Shown here piece after piece: positions 1 through 7,733 of a DNA stretch of 64,000 bases. Positions within the stretch are counted from its first letter, which is position 1, and every line of letters starts with the position of its first letter. The stretch spans positions 62,001 to 126,000 of the forward strand of contig JANXUF010000112.1 of the NCBI GenBank assembly GCA_025356335.1, given 5' to 3'. Under the pieces are notes generated by a model that saw nothing but the letters and a program-made list of their open reading frames with translations, did no database searches and was not told the origin of the DNA. The position numbers and the translations under genes are program-made. This DNA comes from Actinomycetes bacterium (GTDB lineage Bacteria; Actinomycetota; Acidimicrobiia; Acidimicrobiales; Ilumatobacteraceae).

Positions 1-252
1 CCGCACGATCACTCCGTGTGGATGCAGTACAGCGGTCTCGACGAGTTGCTCGTTGATGCGTGCCTGGATCGAACTGTTGCCGGGAGATTTCCCGACGTCG
101 ATCATCTCAGCGGATTTGGGTGCCAGCGCCAGTGTCTCGTCGGCGACCAGGCGGTCGTAGAGCACCACATCGGCGGCACCGAGCAGCCTGGCGGCTCTCA
201 CGGTGAGCAATTCTGGATCCCCCGGGCCTGCGCCCACGAGATAGACCGTCAT
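1..252 (-). CDS. cobA: Uroporphyrinogen-III C-methyltransferase (SUMT), N-terminal part, cut by window edge
   Basis: Reading the minus strand from an ATG at 252 gives 84 residues with no stop before the window edge. The N-terminus carries the tetrapyrrole methylase SAM-binding signature VGAGPGDPELLTV at residues 6-18, followed by LYDRLV and a VGK segment, all typical of SUMT/CobA. The family makes precorrin-2 from uroporphyrinogen III using SAM. Its ATG overlaps the TGA of cysN (ATGA), so it is the last visible gene of the cysHDN operon. That fits a role in making sirohaem for an assimilatory sulfite reductase. Whether it is a plain SUMT or is fused to a CysG/HemD-type domain cannot be seen. 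Confidence 0.85.
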   Translation of the reverse strand, partial: MTVYLVGAGPGDPELLTVRAARLLGAADVVLYDRLVADETLALAPKSAEMIDVGKSPGNSSIQARINEQLVETAVLHPHGVIVR

Positions 253-1553
253 TCGGCGGCGATCATCGCCGCGCCGACGGTGGCGTTCGTTCGTGCATCG
301 ATGACGATGAAGCTACCGGTCCGGCGGTTGACCGCATACGCATCGATCGCCAGCGGGGCACTGAGCGTGAAACGGACGGTGCCGATTTCGTTCGACGCCA
401 GCGAATCCGCCGGGCCATGTTCGAGTGTTGTGACGTCGAGGCGATCGTGGATCTCGCCGACCATCGCTTGGGCGACCGTCGACAGGTGTTTGACGATGTA
501 CCGTCCTCCGCTCGTCAGCGGCTGGTCGCCCAGCCAAGCGACCGTCGCCGTCAACTCGGTGGTGACCTGCGGCGGCAGCACGACCGACGCGAGCACGGTG
601 CCACGACCGATATCGAGTTGATCGGCGAGTTGCACCCGCACCGCCGGTGCCTCCCCCTCGACAGCCACGATGGTCGACGATCCACCCGATGGGAGCGCAA
701 CGACCTGCTGACCCACCGAGACGGAGCCAGAGGCCAGTTGGCCGGCGTACCAACGCTTGCCGTCATCCGATTGAGCGTCTGGACGAACGACCCACTGGAT
801 CGGCAGGCGGAGTGCGTCGTCGATCGTCGACGTCGTCGGGATCGGCAGGGTCTCGAGATGTTCGAGCAACGAGGGACCGTCGTACCATGGCATCGACGCC
901 GAACGCGCCACGACGTTCGTACCGTCCAGCGCGCACAGCGGAATCGCTTGCACACTGTCGACGCCGAGGCGACTGGCGAGGGCAACGAATGCGGTGCGGA
1001 TTTCCTCGTAACGCTCCTGCGACCAGTCGACGAGGTCCATCTTGTTGACCGCCAGCACCAGGTGGCGGATGCCGAGCAGCGCCGACAGCGCCGTGTGCCG
1101 GTGCGACTGCTCGCGCAGCCCATGTCGGGCATCGACGAGGATCACGGCGACATCCGAAGTGGAGGCGCCGGTCACCATGTTGCGCGTGTACTGCACGTGG
1201 CCCGGCGTATCAGCGATGATGAACGAACGTTGCGGTGTCGAGAAATAGCGATAGGCGACGTCGATGGTGATGCCCTGTTCGCGCTCGGCACGCAGGCCGT
1301 CGGTCACGAGTGCGAGGTCGAGACCTTCTCCACCGCGGCGAGCCGTGGTCGTTGCCAGTGCCTCGATCACATCGTCGAACAACGACTTCGAGTCGTGGAG
1401 CAGACGTCCGATCAATGTCGATTTGCCGTCGTCGACGGAACCGGCGGTGGCGAAACGCAGCAGATCGGCCTCGACCACACCGTTGTCGACGTTCTTCGGC
1501 CCATTTGCCGCCAGAAGTGGCGGCTCGGTGGACTCAGTTTGGGGCGTTGGCAT
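249..1553 (-). CDS. cysN: Sulfate adenylyltransferase subunit 1 (GTPase subunit)
   Basis: CysN is the GTP-hydrolysing subunit of ATP sulfurylase and works with CysD to turn sulfate and ATP into adenylyl sulfate (APS). The 434-residue protein shows the translation-factor-like GTPase motifs in order: GSVDDGKST (38-46), DTPGH (115-119) and NKMD (170-173), followed by beta-barrel domains. There is no C-terminal APS kinase domain, consistent with a pathway that reduces APS directly. The start codon overlaps the cysD stop by one base (TGATG). Residues 5-18 lie before the usual CysN start and are encoded by a copy of a palindromic repeat also found at 4345-4396, so the N-terminal extension looks like an inserted element. 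Confidence 0.97.
   Translation of the reverse strand: MPTPQTESTEPPLLAANGPKNVDNGVVEADLLRFATAGSVDDGKSTLIGRLLHDSKSLFDDVIEALATTTARRGGEGLDLALVTDGLRAEREQGITIDVAYRYFSTPQRSFIIADTPGHVQYTRNMVTGASTSDVAVILVDARHGLREQSHRHTALSALLGIRHLVLAVNKMDLVDWSQERYEEIRTAFVALASRLGVDSVQAIPLCALDGTNVVARSASMPWYDGPSLLEHLETLPIPTTSTIDDALRLPIQWVVRPDAQSDDGKRWYAGQLASGSVSVGQQVVALPSGGSSTIVAVEGEAPAVRVQLADQLDIGRGTVLASVVLPPQVTTELTATVAWLGDQPLTSGGRYIVKHLSTVAQAMVGEIHDRLDVTTLEHGPADSLASNEIGTVRFTLSAPLAIDAYAVNRRTGSFIVIDARTNATVGAAMIAAE
1507..1540 (-). repeat. Partial palindromic element inside the cysN reading frame
   Basis: These 34 bases match 4362-4395 at 30 positions; the differences are three bases in the hairpin loop region and one in the arm. 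On the coding strand the copy forms a 7-bp stem (GCCGCCA/TGGCGGC) around CTTC, but its outer arm on one side has been lost. It encodes about residues 5-16 of CysN, and the intergenic copy read on the same strand would encode nearly the same peptide (TESTEPP is shared). This resembles protein-invading palindromic elements such as those of Rickettsia; mobility itself is an inference. Confidence 0.75.
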
Positions 1554-2461
1554 CAGAAGTAGCCTTCACGCTTGCGGTCTTCCATCGCCGCTTCGCTGAA
1601 GCGGTCGTCGGCACGGGTCGCGCCGCGTTCGGTGATGCGCGTGGTCTCGATCTCGGCGATCACGTCCCATGCGTTCGCCGCGTACGAACGGACGGCGCCG
1701 GTGCACGTCATGTCGCCGACCGTGCGATAGCGAACCGTCTCGAAGAACGGAACCTCACCGTTGCGCGGCGGTGTCCACTCCCCCGTCGCCAGCAGCATCG
1801 AGTCACGCTCGACGACTTCACGTTTGTGGCTGTAGTACATCTCCGGCAGATCCACGCCGTTGTCGGCGATGTAGTGCCAGATGTCGAGTTCCGTCCAATC
1901 GCTGAGCGGGAAGGCCCGCAGATGCTCGCCCGTCTTGATGCGAGCGTTGTAGATCTGCCACAACTCGGGACGCTGGTTGCGCGGATCCCATTGACCGAAG
2001 GAGTCGCGGAACGACAGGACGCGTTCTTTGGCACGAGCCTTGTCCTCGTCGCGACGAGCACCACCGAAGGCGGCCGCGAACTTGTTGTCGGCGATCGCTT
2101 CGAGTAATGCTGTCGTCTGCAGCCGGTTGCGCGATCCGTTGGCACCCGGATCGGCGACAAGCCCGTGATCGATCGCCTGCTGCACGCTGGCGACGACGAG
2201 GTCGAGGCCGAGTTCGGCGACGACCCGATCGCGGAATTCGATGACCTCGGGAAAGTTGTGGCCGGTGTCGACGTGCATGATCGGGAACGGCAGCTTGCCC
2301 GGCGCGAATGCCTTGAGTGCAAGGTGCAGCATGACAACAGAATCCTTACCGCCCGAGAACAGAAGCACCGGCCGGTCGACCTCTGCGGCCACCTCGCGGA
2401 AGACGTAGATCGAGTGCGCCTCGAGTGCGCGGGCCAGGCGGTTCACAGGTGCAAACCGCAT
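1553..2461 (-). CDS. cysD: Sulfate adenylyltransferase subunit 2 (PP-loop ATPase)
   Basis: CysD is the catalytic subunit that adenylylates sulfate. The 302-residue protein has the PP-loop SGGKDS at residues 36-41 and the family's C-terminal arginine-rich tail ending in DRKREGYF. Length is normal for CysD. It starts inside the end of cysH (19-nt overlap) and its stop overlaps the cysN ATG by one base, so the three genes are almost certainly co-translated from one mRNA driven by the promoter before cysH. Confidence 0.97.
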   Translation of the reverse strand: MRFAPVNRLARALEAHSIYVFREVAAEVDRPVLLFSGGKDSVVMLHLALKAFAPGKLPFPIMHVDTGHNFPEVIEFRDRVVAELGLDLVVASVQQAIDHGLVADPGANGSRNRLQTTALLEAIADNKFAAAFGGARRDEDKARAKERVLSFRDSFGQWDPRNQRPELWQIYNARIKTGEHLRAFPLSDWTELDIWHYIADNGVDLPEMYYSHKREVVERDSMLLATGEWTPPRNGEVPFFETVRYRTVGDMTCTGAVRSYAANAWDVIAEIETTRITERGATRADDRFSEAAMEDRKREGYF

Positions 2462-3114
2462 TCCGTCTTGCCGTGGCCGGACCAGCGGCCGTCACGCGCA
2501 TGCTCGCCGGCGGTCGGCTTCCGGGTGCACGGATAACAGCCGATCGACGGATACCCCTGATCGAGCAGCGGGTTCATCGGCACCTCGTTGACCATCGCGT
2601 AGGTCGCCAGATCGTCGTCCGTCCACGCCGCCAACGGGTTCAGCTTGACAAGGCCGCGCTTGTCCCGGTGGACGAACGGCGTGTCGGCCCTCACGGGCGA
2701 ATCGCTGCGGCGCACCCCGGAGACCCATGCGTGCTTCGTCGACAGCGCTTCCTCCAACGGCAGCACCTTTCGCTGGTTGCAACAGCCGTCCGGATCGGTT
2801 TCCCAACGATTCAGTTCGATGCCGGCGGGTGCCGCCATGATCCGCAGTTCGACCGGGTAGCGACGACGAACGTTCTCGACGGTCTCGAGTGTCTCCGGGA
2901 AGTGGAACCCGGTGTCGAGGAAGACGACTTCGATGCCAGGGACCGCCTTCGAGGCGACGTCGACGAGCACCACATCGGACGTCATTGCCGACGTCACACA
3001 GATATTCTCCACGCCGTGAGCCTCTGCGAGCCACTGGATCATCTCGATCGGCGAGAGCGACGCAAATGACGCATCGAGCTCGCGAAGGTCGTCCGGAACA
3101 ACGAGGGCGGTCAT
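2443..3114 (-). CDS. cysH: Adenylyl-sulfate reductase, [4Fe-4S] assimilatory type
   Basis: Thioredoxin-dependent reduction of APS to sulfite. In the 223-residue protein the paired cysteines that bind the 4Fe-4S cluster are visible as CC at 111-112 and CYPC at 193-196, and the catalytic cysteine lies in the C-terminal ECGLH (C219). These cysteine pairs separate APS reductases from cluster-free PAPS reductases, and the absence of an APS kinase domain in CysN agrees. An upstream TTG at 3150 would add 12 residues, but the ATG at 3114 sits 7 nt after a -10 hexamer (TACCCT), so a leaderless start at 3114 is preferred. First gene of the cysHDN operon. Confidence 0.95.
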   Translation of the reverse strand: MTALVVPDDLRELDASFASLSPIEMIQWLAEAHGVENICVTSAMTSDVVLVDVASKAVPGIEVVFLDTGFHFPETLETVENVRRRYPVELRIMAAPAGIELNRWETDPDGCCNQRKVLPLEEALSTKHAWVSGVRRSDSPVRADTPFVHRDKRGLVKLNPLAAWTDDDLATYAMVNEVPMNPLLDQGYPSIGCYPCTRKPTAGEHARDGRWSGHGKTECGLHL

Positions 3115-3121
3115 CCGGTCG

Positions 3122-3170
3122 AGGGTATCCGCCCAATCCAGAGTAATCAAATCAACTTTGAGGTGATTTG
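3122..3170 (-). promoter_or_regulatory. cysH promoter with overlapping inverted-repeat operator
   Basis: On the minus strand TTGATT (3150-3145) and TACCCT (3127-3122) are separated by exactly 17 bp and are followed after 7 nt by the cysH ATG. A perfect inverted repeat with 7-bp arms, CAAATCA (3148-3154) and TGATTTG (3164-3170), overlaps the -35 box. Position and symmetry suggest a dimeric regulator of sulfur assimilation; the regulator is not identifiable here. Confidence 0.6.
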
Positions 3171-3246
3171 CGCCTGTGTGGCGATCGATCCGGAATGACG
3201 TGGCTGATTGCGCGGCGCGAGGTCTCGCCTCTTACGATCGTGGTGC

Positions 3247-4344
3247 ATGGACTTTTCGTGGACTGACGAGCAAGACGAACTGCGCAGCCGAGCGAGGGCC
3301 GTGGCCCAGCAGGCTGTGACGACCTACGGGCGTTCCAACGACAGCTGGATCAACGGGTACTCGAAGGAGTTCGCCAAGGAGATGTCGGCGAACGGTTGGA
3401 TCGGCATGACGTGGCCGAAGGAACACGGCGGCGGTGCTCGGCCCCCGATCGAACGGCTGATCGTCGCTGAGGAGATGATCGCCGCCGGCGCACCGATCGC
3501 CGCAATGTGGTTCGGCGACCGCCAGATGGGCCCGACACTCATCGCCTACGCCAACGCAGATCAGCAGGCCGAATTCCTGCCGGGCATCCTGTCAGGCGAG
3601 ACGACGTGGTGCATCGGGATGAGCGAGCCGAACGCCGGCTCTGACCTCGCCTCGCTGACGACCCAGGCTCGCCTCGACGGCGGTGACTACGTGATCAACG
3701 GCCAGAAGATCTGGACGAGTTTCGCGGCGGTCGCCGATTACTGCTACCTCATCTGCCGGACGTCGACAGACGGTCCCCCGCACGCCGGGATCTCCGAGAT
3801 CGTCGTGCCGATGAGCACTCCGGGGATCGAGATCCGCCCGATCACCGATATGACCACCAACCGCCATTTCTGTGAGGTGTTCTTCACCGACGTCCGCGTG
3901 CCGGCGGCGAACCTCGTCGGCGTCCCCGGCGCGGCGTTCAAGCAGACGATGCGCCAGTTGGAACACGAGCGCGGCGGAATCGACCGGCTGCTGTCGAACT
4001 ACGCGCTCTACAAGATCGCGCTCGAACGTGCCGATACGAAGGATCCGTTGGTTCGCCAGCAGATCGCTTCGATGGAGATCGGCTTCCGCATCGGCAAGAT
4101 CCTCGTGACGCGTGAGGTGCTGCGCCAGGCACCTGCAGGATTCTCGGCGGCGACGAAGTGCTTCTGTACCGAACACGAGGTCCGGGTCGCCGATTTCGTC
4201 TCGCAGATCCTCGGTCCGGAGGCGACGATGTTCGACGACATCACGCGTGGTCTCCTCTATGCACCCGGCTACACGATCATGGGTGGCACCTCGAACGTAC
4301 TGCGCAACATCCTCGGCGAACGCGTCCTCGGCCTCCCCAAGTAA
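3247..4344 (+). CDS. Acyl-CoA dehydrogenase family protein
   Basis: FAD-dependent alpha,beta-dehydrogenation of an acyl-CoA thioester. The 365-residue protein shows the N-terminal helical domain, the middle-domain motif GMSEPNAGSDLAS with the following WTSFAA segment, and the C-terminal domain ending in IMGGTSNVLRNILGERVLGLP, which binds FAD and substrate. No standard Glu base can be assigned by eye. The start is set at the ATG at 3247, which follows a TACGAT -10 hexamer (3233-3238) by 8 nt; a longer reading from 3208 has no support. It is divergent from cysH and is followed immediately by a 52-bp palindrome. Substrate unknown. Confidence 0.93.
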   Translation: MDFSWTDEQDELRSRARAVAQQAVTTYGRSNDSWINGYSKEFAKEMSANGWIGMTWPKEHGGGARPPIERLIVAEEMIAAGAPIAAMWFGDRQMGPTLIAYANADQQAEFLPGILSGETTWCIGMSEPNAGSDLASLTTQARLDGGDYVINGQKIWTSFAAVADYCYLICRTSTDGPPHAGISEIVVPMSTPGIEIRPITDMTTNRHFCEVFFTDVRVPAANLVGVPGAAFKQTMRQLEHERGGIDRLLSNYALYKIALERADTKDPLVRQQIASMEIGFRIGKILVTREVLRQAPAGFSAATKCFCTEHEVRVADFVSQILGPEATMFDDITRGLLYAPGYTIMGGTSNVLRNILGERVLGLPK

Positions 4345-4396
4345 GAAACTGAGTCCACTGAGCCGCCAGTTCTGGCGGCTCAGTGGACTCAGTTTC
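4345..4396. repeat. 52-bp perfect palindrome, REP-like element and possible terminator
   Basis: Two 25-bp arms (4345-4369 and 4372-4396) are exact reverse complements around a TT centre. The element starts on the base after the acyl-CoA dehydrogenase stop codon. As RNA it would form a very stable hairpin on either strand, so it could end transcription, although no clear T-tract follows. Part of it recurs within cysN (1507-1540). Confidence 0.85.
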
Positions 4397-4447
4397 TGGA
4401 TCGTTCCGACGAGGGTGCGCGCCGGGTGCTGGGCATAGGTTCTGGCG

Positions 4448-5740
4448 ATGGCTGATCTCCTTGCTCTCAGTGCGCACATCATCGACGACGGGGTGCTCGA
4501 CATCCCGCCGAACCGGGTGACGAACGAACTCTCGGAACTTGCCGACGACCTGGCGATCGTCGAGAGCTTCAGCCACAGCACCGCCCTACGGACCGGCGAG
4601 GGGCTGGTGTGCTTCGACGCCTCCGGGGTGCACACGGGTCAGGCGGTCGTGGCGGCGATTCGCGACTGGTCGGGTGCACCATTGCACTCCCTCGTCTACA
4701 CCCACGGGCATGCAGACCATGTCGGTGGCAGCGCCGCGTTCGCGGCATCGGCAGAACGCGCCGGCCAGCCTGTGCCGCGGGTCGTCGCCCACGAGAACGT
4801 CGGCGTACGCCTCGACCGGTACGACCTGACGAACGACTGGAACCTGCTGATCAACCAACGCCAGTTCGGAGGGGTCGCTGAAGATCTGAAGCTGTCGATC
4901 GGCGGAGACGAGCGGCGATTCCTGCCGCGGGCGACGCTCCGTCCGGACGAAACCTTCACGTCGGCGCGCACCTTCGAAGTCGGGGGTATCACGATCGAAC
5001 TCAACCATGCCCGCGGCGAGACCGACGATCACCTGTGGGCTTGGCTCCCCGATCGAAAGTGGATCATGGCTGGAGACTTCGTCATCTGGAACTTTCCCAA
5101 TGCCGGTAACCCACAGAAGGTCCAGCGATACCCGTCGGAGTGGGCAGCCGCGTTGCGGCAGATGGTCGCTCGACGACCCGAGTTGCTCGTCCCAGCGCAT
5201 GGTCTGCCGATCGGCGGCGCGGAGCGCATCGCAGTCGTGCTCGGCGATATGGCCGACGCGTTGGAATCGCTCGTCGACCGGACGATCGAGATGATGAACG
5301 CCGGAGCGACACTCGACACCGTCATCCACACGGTCAAGGTCGATCCGTCGGCCTTGAACAAGCCGTATCTCCGCCCGTTCTACGACGAGCCGGAGTTCGT
5401 CGTGCACAACATCTGGCGTCTCTACGGCGGATGGTGGGATGGCGCAGCGTCACGGCTCAAACCCTCGCCGGACGCCCACCTTGCAGCAGTGCTCAGTGAA
5501 CTCGCCGGTGGGCCGGGAGCACTGGTTCGACGAGCCGAGTCCGCCGTTGCCGACGGTGATCTGCGACTTGCCTGCCACCTCGTCGATTTGGCCGGTTGGG
5601 CGGCCCCGGACGACACCGTCGTCCACGGGGCACGCGCTGCGATCTACGAGACCAGGCGTCGAGCCGAGCCGTCGTTGATGGCCAAGGGAATCTTTCGAGC
5701 TGCCGCCCGCGAAAGCGAGGCGATCAGCAAAGTCAGCTGA
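4448..5740 (+). CDS. Metallo-beta-lactamase-fold hydrolase, alkylsulfatase-like
   Basis: A 430-residue protein with the metal-binding motif THGHADHVGG near residue 85, a second HxxGETDDHLW segment and the VPAHG ligand motif. The C-terminal half contains the helical segment WRLYGGWWDG followed by paired helices, as in the dimerisation domain of alkylsulfatases of the SdsA1/BDS1 group. These enzymes release sulfate from alkyl sulfate esters. Nearness to the cysHDN operon makes sulfate scavenging plausible, but relatives include other hydrolases, so the substrate is inferred. The ATG at 4448 follows TAGGTT by 6 nt, consistent with leaderless expression. It ends 8 nt into a small convergent frame. 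Confidence 0.82.
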   Translation: MADLLALSAHIIDDGVLDIPPNRVTNELSELADDLAIVESFSHSTALRTGEGLVCFDASGVHTGQAVVAAIRDWSGAPLHSLVYTHGHADHVGGSAAFAASAERAGQPVPRVVAHENVGVRLDRYDLTNDWNLLINQRQFGGVAEDLKLSIGGDERRFLPRATLRPDETFTSARTFEVGGITIELNHARGETDDHLWAWLPDRKWIMAGDFVIWNFPNAGNPQKVQRYPSEWAAALRQMVARRPELLVPAHGLPIGGAERIAVVLGDMADALESLVDRTIEMMNAGATLDTVIHTVKVDPSALNKPYLRPFYDEPEFVVHNIWRLYGGWWDGAASRLKPSPDAHLAAVLSELAGGPGALVRRAESAVADGDLRLACHLVDLAGWAAPDDTVVHGARAAIYETRRRAEPSLMAKGIFRAAARESEAISKVS

Positions 5741-5972
5741 CGGTCATCTTCCTCTTCAGGAACGCTGCCCAACTCGGAGGCTCGTCGGTTACGTTGACGA
5801 CCTGGCCAGCGGCGACCGTCACCGACGCGGAACCCGTGCCCGTCTTCTTCGGGATGAAGTAGGGAATAGTCCTCGAGCTGATGTGCTCCAGGACTGGCGC
5901 ACCATACTCCTGGTCGTCGACGAATCGTGGCTGTCTGTTCACCGCCCGTCGGTGGTCGACGTGCCAGGACAT
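5733..5972 (-). CDS. Small hypothetical protein
   Basis: A 79-residue frame converging on the alkylsulfatase-like gene and overlapping its end by 8 nt. The C-terminal half (residues about 38-75) has alternating hydrophobic and polar residues rich in Gly, Ser, Thr and Val, compatible with a small beta domain, and ends in a basic FLKRKM segment. No family is recognised and no clear ribosome-binding site is seen. It is the only sizeable reading frame filling the gap before 6032. Existence as a gene is uncertain. Confidence 0.4.
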   Translation of the reverse strand: MSWHVDHRRAVNRQPRFVDDQEYGAPVLEHISSRTIPYFIPKKTGTGSASVTVAAGQVVNVTDEPPSWAAFLKRKMTVS

Positions 5973-6031
5973 GTGATCGGTTCGGACATGGATCGGGACG
6001 GCGCGTCCGGTGGACGACTAGCGTTCGAGCG

Positions 6032-6889
6032 ATGACGAAGCACGGCGAGCGAGATGCTGCGCCGGGCGCCGGGATGGAGATTGGGATCGAGATCGAGAGG
6101 GAGATCGAGAGGGAGATCGAGCTTCCGGGCGGGATGGGATCTGGCGGCGGAGTCGTCCGTGTCGGCGACACGGTCCGGCGTCCGCAACGGAGTTTCACCG
6201 ACACCGTCAACCGCTTCCTGAGGCACCTGGAGTCGGTCGGGTTCACCGGTGCGCCACGAGTCCTGGGCACCGACAGCACGGGGCGCAGCGTCCTCAGCTT
6301 TATCGAGGGCGACGTCGGGATCCCGCCGTTCCCGTGCTGGACCGCCGGGGACGAACTGCTCGTCAGCGTCGCCGATCTACAGCACCGTCTGCATCGTGCT
6401 GCCACCGGCTTCGTCGAGCCGGCCGATGCCGTCTGGGACCGGACCAACCTCGGAGAACCTTCGCCATCGGCGATCGTCTGCCACAACGACCTGTGCATCG
6501 AGAACGTCGTCGTCCGAGACGGTGCAGCAGTTGCGTTCATCGATTTCGACTTCGCCGCCCCGAACGACCCGCTGGTCGATATCGCCATCGCTGCGCGGCA
6601 TTGGATCCCATTCCGCGATCCGGTCGATCTCGACCCTGGCAGAGCAGACATCGATCCGGTGGCGCGGTTTGCCGCATTCTGCGACGCCCAGCATCTCGTC
6701 CCCGGTCAACGGATCGCCGTGGTGGCCGCAGCACTCGACTTCCTCGATCGCGCCCTCGTGTCGATGAAAGCCAAGGCCGGCTCCGGCCTCGTCCTCTATC
6801 AACAGGTGTGGGAGCAGGGCTATCCGCAGCAGAACCGGCGGTCGCACGCCTGGTTGCAACAGCACGCAGACGCGCTGGTCACGACGTGA
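6032..6889 (+). CDS. Phosphotransferase family protein (APH/choline-kinase-like)
   Basis: The catalytic loop HNDLCIENVVV followed by IDFDFAAPNDPLVDIA matches the Brenner motif and metal-binding Asp of aminoglycoside/choline-kinase-type phosphotransferases, which move a phosphate from ATP to a small-molecule hydroxyl. Start at 6032 gives 285 residues and lies 7 nt after TAGCGT (6019-6024), a leaderless arrangement; the frame remains open upstream to 5927. Residues about 16-31 are an acidic/basic run built from a 12-bp tandem repeat. The N-terminal lobe is short for the family and lacks a clear glycine-rich loop. Substrate unknown. Confidence 0.8.
   Translation: MTKHGERDAAPGAGMEIGIEIEREIEREIELPGGMGSGGGVVRVGDTVRRPQRSFTDTVNRFLRHLESVGFTGAPRVLGTDSTGRSVLSFIEGDVGIPPFPCWTAGDELLVSVADLQHRLHRAATGFVEPADAVWDRTNLGEPSPSAIVCHNDLCIENVVVRDGAAVAFIDFDFAAPNDPLVDIAIAARHWIPFRDPVDLDPGRADIDPVARFAAFCDAQHLVPGQRIAVVAAALDFLDRALVSMKAKAGSGLVLYQQVWEQGYPQQNRRSHAWLQQHADALVTT
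6077..6124 (+). repeat. Imperfect 12-bp tandem repeat coding for an EIERE run
   Basis: Four consecutive 12-bp units (6077, 6089, 6101, 6113) based on GAGATCGAGAGG; units two and three are identical. They encode the charged peptide EIGIEIEREIEREIE at the N-terminus of the phosphotransferase. Such slippage-prone tracts may vary in copy number between strains. Confidence 0.8.
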
Positions 6890-6891
6890 GC

Positions 6892-7677
6892 TCAGCCGCC
6901 GATGTCGGCCTTGAGAACGACGTCGCCGGATGATTCTTGAGCGACGTCATCGGGACCGGCAGCGTGCTCGCGGGTGACGGTGAAGGTCGGGTAGTCGCCC
7001 AGGGAGACTCCGGCCCACAGCGTGACCTTTGCACCGGTGTGAAAGGTCCCGACCGGAACAAGTTTTGTCTCGTCGGCGCTCTTCAACCAGGCTTCGTAGA
7101 AATCGTCGTGGTCGAGGCGCGGAAGGCCCGTGGCGTCGAGTTCGATCCGCACACCGGAGTTGGTGGTGAAGACGGTCACCTTTCCGGTGGCATCCGCCAG
7201 GGCTCCCTGGCCGCGCAGCGCCGACGTCGTCCCCTGCGCATTGTTGGGAAAATGCTTCACGATCAGGACGCCGCCGACGATCACCGCTGCGACGACCAAC
7301 CCGGCGGCGAAGTTTCCCCAACGGCTTGCAGGTCTGGCGCCGTAGCGCAGACGACGTGAGTCGATCGACACGACGTTCGTGGGTGGCGCGCTGGCGTACG
7401 GCGCAGGTGGGGAGGCAAGCGCTGATGGAGAGGCGATCGGCTGGGCTCCTCCGCCGGCGTGCGGCACCGGCGGAGCAAAAAATTCGGTGTCGACGCGATG
7501 TTCGCCGGCGATCGCCGCAACGACGCTGTCTTCAAGTGAACCGGACGGTTCCTGCCACAGACTGGTGTCGCGCAACAGGGCGCGAAGCGACTCCATTTCT
7601 TCGCGCTCGTCGATGTTCAGGTCGATGGGCTCGCCATCGTCCTCGAGATAGTGCGCCACGGTGCTGTCGCTAGCCAC
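6892..7677 (-). CDS. Anti-sigma factor, RskA-like
   Basis: A 261-residue protein with a soluble N-terminal part, a proline-rich middle, one hydrophobic span (AAGLVVAAVIVGGVLIV, about residues 125-141) and an extracytoplasmic C-terminal domain. That domain has the DDFYEAWLKSAD and VPVGTFHTG segments typical of the RskA/anti-sigma-K family. It lies just downstream of the ECF sigma gene on the same strand. Such proteins hold the sigma factor at the membrane until proteolysis releases it. The N-terminal region lacks the HxxxCxxC zinc motif of ZAS anti-sigma factors, so this would be a zinc-independent type. Confidence 0.82.
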   Translation of the reverse strand: MASDSTVAHYLEDDGEPIDLNIDEREEMESLRALLRDTSLWQEPSGSLEDSVVAAIAGEHRVDTEFFAPPVPHAGGGAQPIASPSALASPPAPYASAPPTNVVSIDSRRLRYGARPASRWGNFAAGLVVAAVIVGGVLIVKHFPNNAQGTTSALRGQGALADATGKVTVFTTNSGVRIELDATGLPRLDHDDFYEAWLKSADETKLVPVGTFHTGAKVTLWAGVSLGDYPTFTVTREHAAGPDDVAQESSGDVVLKADIGG

Positions 7678-7733
7678 GGTCCACCTCCTTCGCCAGGTCT
7701 ACGTCGTAGACGGGAGATCGGTTCATCGCCGGT

